Below, piece by piece: positions 56,101 through 64,000 of a stretch of 64,000 nucleotides of DNA. The notes under the pieces were generated by a model. That model searched no databases. It was given only the letters and a program-made list of their open reading frames with translations, and had not been told where the DNA came from. Positions within the stretch are counted from its first letter, which is position 1. The number at the start of each line of letters is the position of its first letter. The position numbers and the translations under genes were made by a program. The stretch is from Epinephelus fuscoguttatus (taxonomy: Eukaryota > Chordata > Actinopteri > Perciformes > Serranidae): NCBI RefSeq assembly GCF_011397635.1, contig NC_064758.1, positions 21,908,513 through 21,972,512 on the forward strand. Reading direction: 5' to 3'.

Positions 56101-59100
56101 CGGGGCAGTCTCAGTAAAAGCTTTGGCATTTACGTTGCTGTGTGTTTTTGTCTTCCTGTCAGACTCCAAACAGAACGGGGATGCAAATGTGGCCCTTTCA
56201 GAGGAGGAGGGCTGCAGTCTGACCCAGCCGCTGTCCCCCAGTGAAAAGTGGTCCCTGCGGTGCTCCCGAGGGCGAGACAAGACTAAGAAGGAGGCCACCT
56301 GCTTCCTACTCACCTCTGGAGACCCCAACGTCCACAGTGGTGAGTTACATCACTACACACCTGAGAAAACACTGTACTGATTGTAGTGTTGCACATTGTA
56401 CTGCGTGCTTTTATCTGTACTGTAGTTTCAAGTCAATTCTCTGAGATTTTGGTTCTGTTGGTATGTGGTCAGGTGTTTTGTGTCTCTCCACTGGAGCTCT
56501 CTGGAATTTGTACAGTGTATTTAAGAGGTTTAAGTCACATGTGCAACATGCTCCTGACAGACTGAATGTACTTGTACTTGACTTGACTGGTACTTCTTTG
56601 CAGATAGTGAAGGCCTTTGCACACCAAGTCTTTATTTTTCATCCAATATTGTCACATTTAAAAATAAATGCAACCTCACATTGTGTCAAACACGTTTACA
56701 CACCAACTCCAAGACTTTTGGCAGGGCAGAAGTGGACAATCAGCAAGAAAAAGAAGTGGAAATACATGGGAGCAGTGTCTTCCTTGAAATCTTCCACGAC
56801 AATGAGAAAGTAATGTTTGCCTATCCAGAAATGATGATGCTTATTAGGTTTGCAGTGGTATACTGTGATATGAAATTGGATGGTTATCGTACCATGTGCA
56901 TTTGCTTATCTACTATATTGAAAAATATACATAACTGGATAGAGAATCTCACCTTTATTTTATGTATTTTACACATACTTCCATTACAAATTATTGTTTC
57001 AAGTGGTAATAAACATTTGTTCAACCAAAAATAACCCTTTTGCTCTCATTGGTTCAAAGGTCATTCTGACTGATACCATGATACCATGAAACTGCAATAT
57101 TCTCTGAGGTTATTGTACTGTGAAAATCTCATACCATTGCAACCCTAATGCTTGCGGCAGGGTGCAGTTTAATAGTATCCTTCATGACTCAGGTAGCTGC
57201 GGTGTCAAATGCAAAATGTGGGCAGAGTGGCGACAGCCAGGGAGGTACCTCCTGAGGAGAGAAGCAAAGGAGCAAATGTGTCTTTCTATTTTGCCTCATA
57301 TGCAAATTTTGTCGAAATGAACACAATAAAACATACCAGACTCAGTGCAAGGCTTCCGTGTGTAGCAGTTTTCATCTGATGATGGATTAAAAAACACATA
57401 CCAAAAATACAGATTTGGTGTGCAAGGCCTGTTGATGAGAATATTGACACCACTCTCATGTCTGTTCACTAAACATGAAAAACAGCTAGCCTGGCTCTGT
57501 CCAGTGGTGAAAACAAATCTGCCTACCAGCACCTCTAACATTCACCAATTAACATGTCATATCTTGTCTGATTAATTCATGCAAAAAAAGAGGTGCAAAA
57601 ATAAAACATTGTGGTTTTTAAGCTTTGCTGCCAAAGAAGCTGTTGTAACTAAATATAAAACACAACACCCTTTTTGGCACTTTGAGCACCACAAACCGAG
57701 TGTCATCTAGTTCCATTATATTGGAGAGAAGGCAAAAATCTCTACAGCTGATATCTCCAACACTCTGCACCTCACACCAAAACAATCTACACTGATAAGT
57801 AGCACTACAGGTAAGAGGGAAAATAGGTATACTGGGGGTGAACTGTCCCTTCAAATTAAACATTTTTAACAAGTAACACCAATATTCTGTAATTGTGACA
57901 GTTTTAAGAGCCGTGTGAAACAGGTAACATAAATGCAAAGCTCCTTTGAATCTTTCAATTGACATCCGCCGTCAGCCTGCCATCTCTCTCTGCTTGAATG
58001 GCCGCTGGATCTCACATCTGAGCTTCCCAAAGTACCCAAAAGCCCCTTGTGAGAAGAGGCTCTATATTTGGCAGTCATGGATTCATTTCTGACATCCTGA
58101 GCACACATCCCACCCAGTCAACATCCTAACTCTCGTGTGCAAACAGCCCAACAACACTGAAGGTGTTTTCCGGCAAAACTGCACTTTACAGCTATGCATT
58201 TTTCTACCAAAGCTCATTAGCACATCACTGTCAAGGAAAAAACAACAACACATAAATGGGGCACTTACTGTAGCTCGGCTCCTATGAGACTATATACTTC
58301 CCACATTTTTTTGACAGCCCATTACAAGGAAATTGTATTTGAACGTGTGTTGAAAGCCTTGCCAATCCCTGAACGTGTTGAGTGTTGTAGATTGGTGTTG
58401 GTTAATGGCATGTTGTCACATGACGGGAAAAAAACAGCCTCGGTTGTGTCTGTCAGATAAATGAGAAGAAGGGATGTTTGTGGACATGTTGTGATGCTCA
58501 GGGGAGGAAAACATCTGTCAAAATAAAATCTATAGCCTCACAGTCACAGTGGCAAAGACACAAACACAGCGAAACACCAAATTGTTACCAGGCTGCTTTC
58601 ACGCTGACTTCTCTAATAATACGCTAAATTATCTGGTCAGCTCGTGAAATTGCCAAGCGAGCTTTATTCTGATCGCAGGGACAAAAACAATGGGAGGCTG
58701 AGCAAAGCCAGAACACCTCAAAACTAATCTTTGAGGGAGAGAGGAGGGGGTAATTCAATCCTGAGCCCTGTGTCTGGTGAGTATGTGGATAATGATATCC
58801 TAGTCTATTACAGGGGAATATCACACATACACAACACATTTTAGTGCACATTACCTGCAAAAAAAGGCTCAAGTGGACTTTACTGTTTCCTAACAGTGAG
58901 GGAAAGTGTTGTGGCAGAGTTCAAAATAAAAATCTCCTCATTTCTGTCGGACATGAGAAAGGCTTGCTCTGTGGTTGCAGCCATTTTGAGCTGGTTAGAT
59001 GGAAAGAGATTATGACACAGTGGCTCTGCTCTTTAGAGCTATGCCCATAGGGGATGGCATTGGGTTAATTTCAGGGTTACAGGATACAAGGTATGGATCA

Positions 59101-60905
59101 TATTTCACCAGAGCTGTATGGCAGGAAGCAGAGAGGAGGACAGATGGATGCAGCAGGTCTGAAGATGCTCTGATGGTTATCATTTGACAGGAAATGGTCG
59201 CCCGGCCCGCAGTGGGACAAAATGCTGGTGGATTTAAAGTGATTACGGTCGACACAGGGAGCCTGTGACAATGTTAACACTCGCTGTCACCATTTATACA
59301 CGCAAACATTGTCCCAGTAGAAAGCGCACTGCCTCAGCAATGTGTCAACCGCCAGCTTGTTGCCTTGAGATGAGTGCATAATGGTGTGGCAAACCGTTCA
59401 AGTGTTTCTAAGAGGAAGCAGCAGGGAGATATTCTGACAAGCAGAGAAAAGACTTCTGAGCTCGGATGAGCCTCCATATTCCCCAGTGACTCCTCTGGGT
59501 GATTGCTACTAATAGGTTTCCATTAACAACATGGGTGGTCAGAGCGAAAGCCTCCTGCTGGCCTCTGAAGTTCAGATCTGTAGGATTTCTTTGTCTGTGG
59601 AGGAGAAGTAAAAACACCAGTCAGTTAATCAATTACTACTTTAAGGACTGCTTCACCTGCAAAATAACCATTTGTATATCAACTACTCATCGTGTGTTCA
59701 CTTTAATTTGTGAACAAATAGGTCCCCTGTGAAGGTTTTTTTTTTTATCAAATCAAATTACATTATTAGTTTGATTAGTTTGTCTCTTTATTAAGAAATG
59801 GGTGCATGCAGCATACTGATACAGCCAATGAAAAAATTAATTCCTAACTTTTTGTATAGGCCCAGTTAAATATTTCCATAATAATGTGTGGTTATCACAG
59901 AATCCCACGGCACACCTTGAATGGCATCACGGCATACCATCTGAGAACAACTGGTTCAGCAGCACAAGTTGTGTGTGAGTTTATAAAATGTAAGGTGTTT
60001 TGATAGAGTTTTGCCATTGTTAATCACAGAAACCTATGACTTGATCATTTTGGGTACTCTCCATTCACCGTGAAGGGATACAAGAAAAATAAAGTTTTCT
60101 TCATGAACTCAGTGAAACACAGGGTGAGAAATTGATATACAGATGATCATTTTCCAGGTGAAGTATCCTTTTACAGATACACTATGCAGGGATTTCCTAA
60201 TAAAATTAGCGTATTGACTCACCCAACAGTAATCCCTCAATCATCACTGATGACCCAGTACGTGCAGTGTAACCCTGTCCTCTCTCTGCTTGTATTTTCT
60301 CATTTTCTTCTTATTTTCTGTGTTTGGGACATTCCTGGGCACAGTGACCAGGTGCCAGACCGTAAGCAGCACACATCCAAGCAGAAGCTACAAAAATTGT
60401 GGACACAGCGCCAAGAAAACACACGAACAAAAAAAAAAAAAAACAACAAAACACAGAGAGAGGCAAGATGCCAAGCAGACAAAGCTGGGTTTGGCTTTCA
60501 CTTTCACTGAAGATACTGTCTACAAACAGTAACCAACAATTCCTTCATAGTGTATCTTTAAATAGGAAATAAGAAACTTTAATTTTGATAGCTGATTAAT
60601 CATCATTCTCAAATTTATGAGTTTAAATTGTGAATTGTTGGTCAAACAAAACAAGCTATTTGAGAATGTCACTTTGGGCTTAAGCTACTTCTTGTGGGCA
60701 GCTTTTATTCAGCAGAGATATTTCATCACTTCATATGTCTATTATATTCTATCATATAGCCGTTAACCAGGTCTTTCATGCTCACATCATAAGTCACTGT
60801 GTTTCATTGTATTTGTGTCCTCTGTGTTTCCTAATAGAGAGCTGCAAAGACATCCTCGCTGCCACTGGAAACTACGCTCAGCCCGAGGTCACCACGCTGA
60901 CCTGA
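33695..60905 (+). CDS. kcnc4: Voltage-gated potassium channel Kv3.4
   Basis: Kv3.4 forms tetrameric, fast-activating, high-threshold K+ channels in neurons and muscle and shows N-type inactivation. Four coding exons join in frame: 33695-34300, 54357-55293, 56163-56339, 60838-60905, giving 595 residues (human KCNC4 about 635). Order: inactivation ball (1-30), T1 tetramerisation domain (36-145), six transmembrane segments with pore (about 203-455), basic KKKKKH after S6, then a cytoplasmic tail. The N-terminus ([20 protein letters not shown]) is the Kv3.4 ball and separates it from other KCNC paralogues. In exon 3, [17 protein letters not shown] also matches the KCNC4 tail. The acidic linker after T1 is shorter than in mammals, explaining much of the length difference. 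Location near ahcyl1 agrees with human synteny. Confidence 0.94.
34690..35300. repeat. Teleost dispersed repeat (CAGTTCAAAGTGCTCTACAT type)
   Basis: Starts with TATACAGCAC and GGCAGTTCAAAGTGCTCTAC. It continues with AAAGACATTTAAATACAGCT, then GTCTTCAGTCTTGATTTAAA and GACCTGCAGTTTTCTGGG. This block order is that of a common teleost repeat I know from memory. A fragment recurs at 46335-46420. Class unassigned. Confidence 0.55.
36345..36700 (+). pseudogene. Tc1-like transposase fossil, C-terminal end
   Basis: Reading from 36460 gives [12 protein letters not shown], the conserved Tc1/mariner block around the third catalytic acidic residue, followed by FSNALVAK. Two in-frame stops and at least one single-base loss just before this block break the frame. 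The upstream part (ACACAAAGCCAGGTCTATAA) belongs to the same element. Neither the N-terminal part nor the inverted ends are present, so it is dead. Confidence 0.75.
37185..37495. mobile_element. hAT-like MITE, degraded
   Basis: Left AGAGCTGGGTGATATGAGGG and inner CAAATATCCCAATATC. The right side reads CACGATATCACAATATTC and CATATCACAATATC, roughly inverted to the left. The GCTGGGYGATATG terminus is typical of fish hAT MITEs. The terminal TAGGG is altered. Confidence 0.5.
37496..38115. repeat. Possible unclassified element with weak inverted ends
   Basis: GCTGCCTTTTTAAGGCGGGA at the left and AGCAGCCTTATAACGCGATA plus AAAAAAGGCTAC at the right are loosely inverted. The interior is unusually CpG-rich for this intron and contains a short duplication (CAGTGTCGAAACAGTGTC). 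Confidence 0.35.
39940..40230. repeat. Teleost dispersed repeat (GCGCCACCATGAGGTTGACA type)
   Basis: GGCGCCACCATGAGGTTGAC, TTGAGTGAAATGTCTCAACA, TTAGCATGCTAACACGCCAA and TTTACCTGTTAAACATCAGG are landmarks of a frequent fish repeat. A second diverged copy is at 53400-53700. Confidence 0.6.
41053..41536. mobile_element. MITE family C (complete, 484 bp)
   Basis: The left end TTTAAAGGAATACTTGACTC and inner AAAATGATCATTTGT mirror the right end ACAAATGGTAATTTT, then GTGAGTGAAGTGTTCCTTTA. Non-coding. A full relative lies at 59640-60173 and a right-half relative at 45380-45496. Confidence 0.85.
43200..43285. repeat. Teleost dispersed repeat fragment
   Basis: TATATTTACATTTCAGAGGG and ACTTCACTACATTTGC match the copies at 23490 and 30000. 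Confidence 0.45.
43803..44230. mobile_element. hAT-like MITE (428 bp)
   Basis: Ends are TAGGGCTGGGTATTG and CAATACCCAGCCCTA, a perfect 15 bp inverted repeat. The flanking octamers CTCCTGTT (43795-43802) and CTCCTAGT (44231-44238) agree at 6 of 8 positions, as expected for an aged 8 bp hAT target duplication. No transposase. Confidence 0.85.
44686..45328. mobile_element. MITE with AGGGTGCTTTC ends (643 bp)
   Basis: AGGGTGCTTTC at 44686 is inverted as GAAAGCACCCT at 45318-45328. The interior resembles a fish repeat with GAACAC/GGTCGGAA-like promoter-free sequence and no long frame. The superfamily is not assigned. Confidence 0.7.
45380..45496. mobile_element. MITE family C, right-half fragment
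   Basis: GGGCATATGACTTGATAAAT, GACATGCGAGAAAAACAAGG and AGGATGAGTAACTGATACGC correspond in order to the interior and right arm of 41053-41536. Its own terminus is lost. Confidence 0.6.
47535..47623. repeat. (AC)n microsatellite
   Basis: About 44 AC units with one AG interruption near 47562. Creates spurious Thr-His frames on one strand and Cys-Val frames on the other. Confidence 0.99.
49023..49344. mobile_element. MITE family B (complete, 322 bp)
   Basis: Ends TTAAAGGTCCAGTGTGCAGG, then ATTTAG, and CTAAATCCTACACACTGGAC, then CTTTAG: a 26 bp inverted repeat with two mismatches. Non-coding. A degraded reversed copy is at 29690-29965. Confidence 0.9.
49808..50132 (-). mobile_element. SINE-like retroposon with perfect 12 bp target duplication
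   Basis: Read on the minus strand it starts GGGCGGCACAGTGGTGTGGT, then GGTTAGCACT, continues CTTCCTCCCACAGTCCAAAG and ends in a GATGAATGAATG tail. The insertion is flanked by AATAGTAATACA at 49796-49807 and again at 50133-50144. The head is tRNA-like. Compared with copies I remember, it has lost the stretch holding the B box just after TCGCCTCACAGCAAGAGG. The perfect duplication and GAATG tail indicate LINE-driven insertion. Confidence 0.8.
50151..50179. repeat. (TA)n microsatellite
   Basis: Fourteen TA units, directly after the SINE target duplication. Confidence 0.98.
53400..53700. repeat. Teleost dispersed repeat, second copy
   Basis: TTTGGTGATCCCCTGAATTT, AAGATGGTGAACATCGTAAA, ACCTGCTAAACACTGG and TTAGCATTTAGCTCATAGCA place it in the same family as 39940-40230, in the same orientation but covering a more 3' part. 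Confidence 0.6.
54357..55293 (+). CDS. kcnc4: kcnc4 coding exon 2: S1-S6 and pore
   Basis: 312 codons plus one base (residues 203-514). S1 starts [13 protein letters not shown]. The S1-S2 loop carries two N-glycosylation sequons, Asn232-Arg-Thr and Asn241-Ile-Thr. S4 ([16 protein letters not shown], 323-338) has basic residues at every third position. The selectivity filter TLGYGD is at 412-417, and the S6 bend PVP at 443-445. All of the channel core is in this single exon, as usual for KCNC genes. The donor is TCA G|GTCAGG; reading through it would add only QAAV before a stop. Confidence 0.96.
55294..56162 (+). other. kcnc4 intron 2
   Basis: Starts GTCAGG and ends CCTGTCAG. More than half of it is the MITE at 55314-55791; the remaining 370 bp shows nothing recognisable. 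Confidence 0.8.
55314..55791. mobile_element. TTAAAGG-ended MITE beside a splice donor
   Basis: Left end TTAAAGGTGCAGTTCACCCA; right end TTTGGGTAAAGTAACCCTTT, then AA, its diverged inverse. About 478 bp, non-coding. It begins only about 20 bp after the exon 2 donor at 55294. Confidence 0.7.
56163..56339 (+). CDS. kcnc4: kcnc4 coding exon 3: cytoplasmic tail
   Basis: Completes Asp515 and adds 58 codons ([16 protein letters not shown] through PNVHS), then one base of the next codon. Donor AGT G|GTGAGT. If this donor were skipped the frame would end after 13 further residues at 56380. The tail is rich in Ser, Glu and basic residues. Confidence 0.9.
56850..57160. mobile_element. Degraded hAT-like MITE remnant
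   Basis: GGTATACTGTGATATGAAAT at the left, then GATACCATGATACCATGAAA and ATACCATTGCAACCCTAA at the right. CAACCCTA is a known hAT MITE terminus in fish; the left terminus is not recognisable. Confidence 0.45.
57668..57855. mobile_element. MITE family A, right half only
   Basis: TTTGAGCACCACAAACCGAG, CTAGTTCCATTATATTGGAG, CACCAAAACAATCTACACTG and GGGGTGAACTGTCCCTTCAA follow the right arm of 11762-12452 in order. The left arm is missing. Confidence 0.8.
59640..60173. mobile_element. MITE family C (near complete, about 534 bp)
   Basis: Left CTTTAAGGACTGCTTCACCT, then GCAAAATAACCATTTGTATA. Right TATACAGATGATCATTTTCC, then AGGTGAAGTATCCTTTT. Interior GAGAAAAATAAAGTTTT-type block as in 41053-41536. 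Ends are more worn than in that copy. Confidence 0.75.
60838..60905 (+). CDS. kcnc4: kcnc4 coding exon 4: C-terminal end
   Basis: Acceptor CTAATAG at 60831-60837. Completes Glu574 and codes 21 more residues ([20 protein letters not shown], then T) before TGA at 60903-60905. Kv3 genes are known for alternative C-termini made by alternative last exons; no competing exon is obvious in the preceding intron. Confidence 0.8.
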
Positions 60906-61269
60906 TGCTGATTGGCTAGGAAAAGGAGAAAGAGCGTGAACTCTCGATGGAGTACATGCTGCGCAGAGCTTCGGCTCTGGTCCTGAATGAACTGCAGAGC
61001 GGATTCTTTTTATTCAAGACAAGTTTTCTTTGTCTCTGTCAAACATCCAAAACCCTGTGGTAGAAAATCAGTTGCGTAAGAGATTTACCATATGTACACT
61101 CACACACTTTACATGTTACAGAACAGTTTGCATGTGTTGCATGATCTACCATTGTATAATGTACTTTAGAAAATGACATTAATATGCTTATCATTTAGTG
61201 GACATGTCATAGCCTGAAAAGGCCCTGAAATCACATTTTGTCAATCAGCTTCTTGTTGCGTCTGGTGGG

Positions 61270-61831
61270 TAGGGCTGGGTTTCAGTACTCAATACCTTTG
61301 AGATATCGACTGAAGTAACCCAGAGCGAAGTAACATTGAAACATTTCCAGTGAAACGATGCCTGCATTCAATCCTTTCCCGGACTTGTGTTGCTACCATC
61401 TCCAAAGCTGCTCTCCTTGGCAAACGATCAGTTTAACATCTGCCTGGTTAGCACAACCTAACATAATCAGCAGCGGCTAACATCCAACCCCGAGCAGTTA
61501 AAACGTCCTAACAAACTCACACCAACACTGAACCAGCTTGACTCAGTCGTTTAACCAATTAATAACTATCAAGTAACGTTAGCCATGTGATGCTAACAGC
61601 TAGCCCTCTCACTGTGCGTGTGCAGTCGGGCAGACTCTCACAACTGTCCCTGGTGCAGAGCTCAAGCTCCCGCAGTTTGCAGTTCAGCATGCCAAGATGC
61701 CACCTAAACCTACCTGCCACCTAAAAAAATTATTGGTACTGAATCAAGTTCTCTATTTGTATTGGCATCGTTTAAGAGAACTGGTATTGGTACTGGTATC
61801 ATAATGTTTATTTTAACGATACCCAGCCCTA
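61270..61831. mobile_element. hAT-like MITE inside the kcnc4 3'UTR (562 bp)
   Basis: Ends TAGGGCTGGGTTTCAGTACT and the inverse ACGATACCCAGCCCTA, same family as 43803-44230. The flanking octamers match poorly (about 4 of 8), so it is old. It contains no ORF of note. Confidence 0.8.
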
Positions 61832-63637
61832 CCAACGGGGTCCTGCTGCACATGAACACACAGTTTTCTGCCATTACTGAAACAGTTCTGTTTTTTTTTT
61901 TTTTTCTGTGCTTTTCTTATTGGTTTGAAGTGGGAGGGACTCAGTTGCAGAAATGTGATGTCATGCATGTCAGTCAATCAGGATTTAGTAACGTCGTTTG
62001 GTCACTGTCAATCAAATCTGATCAAATCACGCACACACAGTCTCGAGTTTATGAGGTCATAAACTCTTTATCAGTTATGATGATTTAGTTACTTGATGAG
62101 TTAGTCGTAATTCCTTCTTGGTCAGTTTTGACTGTATTGATCCATGAATATTTGATGTTATAGAGGAAGACTTTTTGTGGGTTTTGGTCTGAAGTGAACC
62201 ATGGGTGGATTACGAGGCAGTGGGCCCCTGGGCACAGATACACAAAAGGCCGCTCGACCTTTTCTTAGTTAGAAGCAGGACACACAGATTCAGAGGTGGT
62301 TTTGTATCACTCTAAGGTCATTTTATGTATCTTTTGGTCATGTTGTGTCTCTTATCAGTTCATTTTAATGTTTATCTTGTCATCTGAGTCTCCTCCTGGT
62401 GAGTACATGGTGGTGACATTTTGCAGGTGAAGGCCAGAGGGGCCCCTTGGCCTGTGCCGGTAGGCGTGTTCAGTAATCCATCCATGATGTGAGCTGTTGA
62501 AACCACATGGCAACATTTTTCTAATGAGATAGAGCATTAATTAGCATGATTTTTTTTTCCTTTAGTGCGATATGTACAGAGACAGTTTTTGGAACTTAAA
62601 AACAAACAAAAAAAAAAACTAAAAACTTCACTTGGATTAACGTCTTAAGTCCATAAACGTTGTTAAATGTCGAGTAAGAACACCCAAACATTTGTGAATA
62701 TGGGTTTGTACAGCGAAACTGTTACTGTGAACTAGGGTTAGATTAAAACTTGAAATCATTGTCCGGTTCTCGACGAAACAGACCCTCTATTCTTTGTTGA
62801 TCATCCGGTCTCTGCCCTCTGTCGTGCCACTGCTTTTTAACACTGACCACTGGGACAACATGCAGATATTTTGTCGGGACACAGCGTGGTATAAATGCTG
62901 CTCAGGCAACACATTGTTTATAAATCCTTGTACAATAAGAGAGTTTAACAAAAGAAATCAATGGAGCAGTATTGTCTGTCTGTTACATTAGCCGTATACA
63001 ATGCATGCATCACTGCTGGTTGAGTCAGGACCAAACGTAGACTCTGTCAGACTGCATGGTAGATTTTTAGTACCATCATTAGTGAAACTTCATACAGTGC
63101 AATGCCATCAGTTCCACTTGTGCCTCATGTTGAGTAACGGAGCTTACATGTGTGCAGTAATGTAATTAGATTTGTTCCCTAACACTTCTGGTTGTGTCGG
63201 ATGCGTAGAAACCCTGTTACATGTTTCCACGGAGAGAGAAGCAGGAGTGTGGTTTCTTTCACTTGTGACTTATAATATATTCCTCATGGTCTACCATAGT
63301 GGCCTTATGTTTAACAAACAAAGGGAAAGTTAATTTCATCTTCATTAGACTCCAGCTCCGTTTCTATGCTGACCCCAGAGGTCTGCAATTATGTAGAAGC
63401 ACAGTTGTACGTATGTAGCACAGTAGAATATTCTGGATCATTCCTTTTCTCCTCTGTATATGACATGCTTAGCTGTTTACCAACAATGAAAGATTATTAT
63501 TTTGATAATCCGCCTTTTTAGCCTCATTTCCTGTTTTCCCTGTTGTATATGTACTCGAATGTGATGGAGAAGCACACAGCACACCAGTTTCATATCTCCC
63601 CATTATGGATTGTATAAGTGACTGTGATGGATTTTGG

Positions 63638-63641
<4 letters not shown>

Positions 63642-63719
<78 letters not shown>
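63642..63719. repeat. (TG)39 microsatellite
   Basis: Thirty-nine uninterrupted TG units just upstream of the poly(A) signal at 63756. Confidence 0.99.
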
Positions 63720-63720
<1 letters not shown>

Positions 63721-63780
63721 TGTATCATGTAGGCATGTTTCTATGCAGAACTAGAAATAAAATCCATTTCCCCTCCTGCT

Positions 63781-64000
63781 GTTGAAGATAAAATCTTGTC
63801 GTTTCTGGTTTGTTCACAGCTTGCATTATGGAATCTGCCTTTTTTTCCATTAGGTGAACAGTTAGCGGTTCTATATCTCTGCTGCCGCCACCGCTGTGTC
63901 ACCTACTGTACGGCTATTTATAGTGGTGACACAAGTGTAGTCTGGTGGTTGATCTAGGGCTCGCTCAAAGTGGTGTAACGGCAGTCACAGACGTGCCTCC
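63781..64000. other. Downstream flank
   Basis: 220 bp after the kcnc4 poly(A) region; no gene or repeat recognised. Confidence 0.6.

Larger units (their letters stand above)
56340..60837 (+). other. kcnc4 intron 3 (4.5 kb)
   Basis: Starts GTGAGT and ends CTAATAG. Contains MITE remnants at 56850-57160, 57668-57855 and 59640-60173. The stretches 57170-57660, 57860-59635 and 60180-60830 have no recognised element; 60418-60450 is A-rich. Confidence 0.75.
60906..63780 (+). other. kcnc4: kcnc4 3' untranslated region with poly(A) signal
   Basis: About 2.9 kb from the TGA to AATAAA at 63756-63761. Includes a hAT-like MITE (61270-61831) and a (TG)39 tract (63642-63719) 36 bp before the signal. No other strong AATAAA was found nearer the stop codon, so I take this as the main end; that is inference. 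Confidence 0.6.

Overview
The window is genomic DNA from a bony fish, most likely a percomorph teleost. Short coding exons are separated by GT...AG introns. The intergenic and intronic DNA is AT-rich and full of short non-autonomous transposons (several families starting TTAAAGG, hAT-like elements starting TAGGGCTG, Tc1-like fossils). There are long CA/TG microsatellites, and the proteins closely resemble vertebrate ones. There are no prokaryotic-style operons, no CRISPR arrays and no viral genes. The percomorph assignment is inference from repeat families I recognise from memory.

Layout, all genes on the + strand. (1) 127-2636: the 3' part of nfya, the DNA-binding subunit of the CCAAT-binding factor NF-Y, with its 3'UTR to about 3610. 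(2) 4600-5224: a GC-box and double-CCAAT promoter with 5'UTR, then ahcyl1 (IRBIT), 17 coding exons from 5225 to 24698, 555 residues, poly(A) signal at 25976. A second possible first exon lies at 10465-10497. (3) 26242-29262: an inducible cytosolic hsp70 gene with heat-shock elements, a TATA box, an intron confined to the 5'UTR and one uninterrupted 639-residue coding exon. (4) 33695-60905: kcnc4 (Kv3.4 voltage-gated potassium channel), four coding exons, 595 residues, with a 20 kb first coding intron and a 2.9 kb 3'UTR ending at about 63780.

From memory, AHCYL1 and KCNC4 are also near neighbours in the human genome (1p13). This supports the orthology calls and suggests an old syntenic block, here holding an nfya copy upstream and an hsp70 gene between them. 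The four genes do not form one pathway. The only plausible local link is that NF-Y binds CCAAT boxes and the ahcyl1 promoter carries two.

Between the genes the clearest structures are: an 861 bp foldback element in the last ahcyl1 intron; four full-length and several partial TTAAAGG-ended MITEs, one of which starts about 20 bp after a kcnc4 splice donor; a retroposed SINE-like repeat with a perfect 12 bp target duplication; two hAT-like MITEs, one inside the kcnc4 3'UTR; and a Tc1 transposase fossil. I did not find a convincing new biological system. The best leads are the alternative ahcyl1 first exon and the transposons sitting in positions where they could affect RNA processing.
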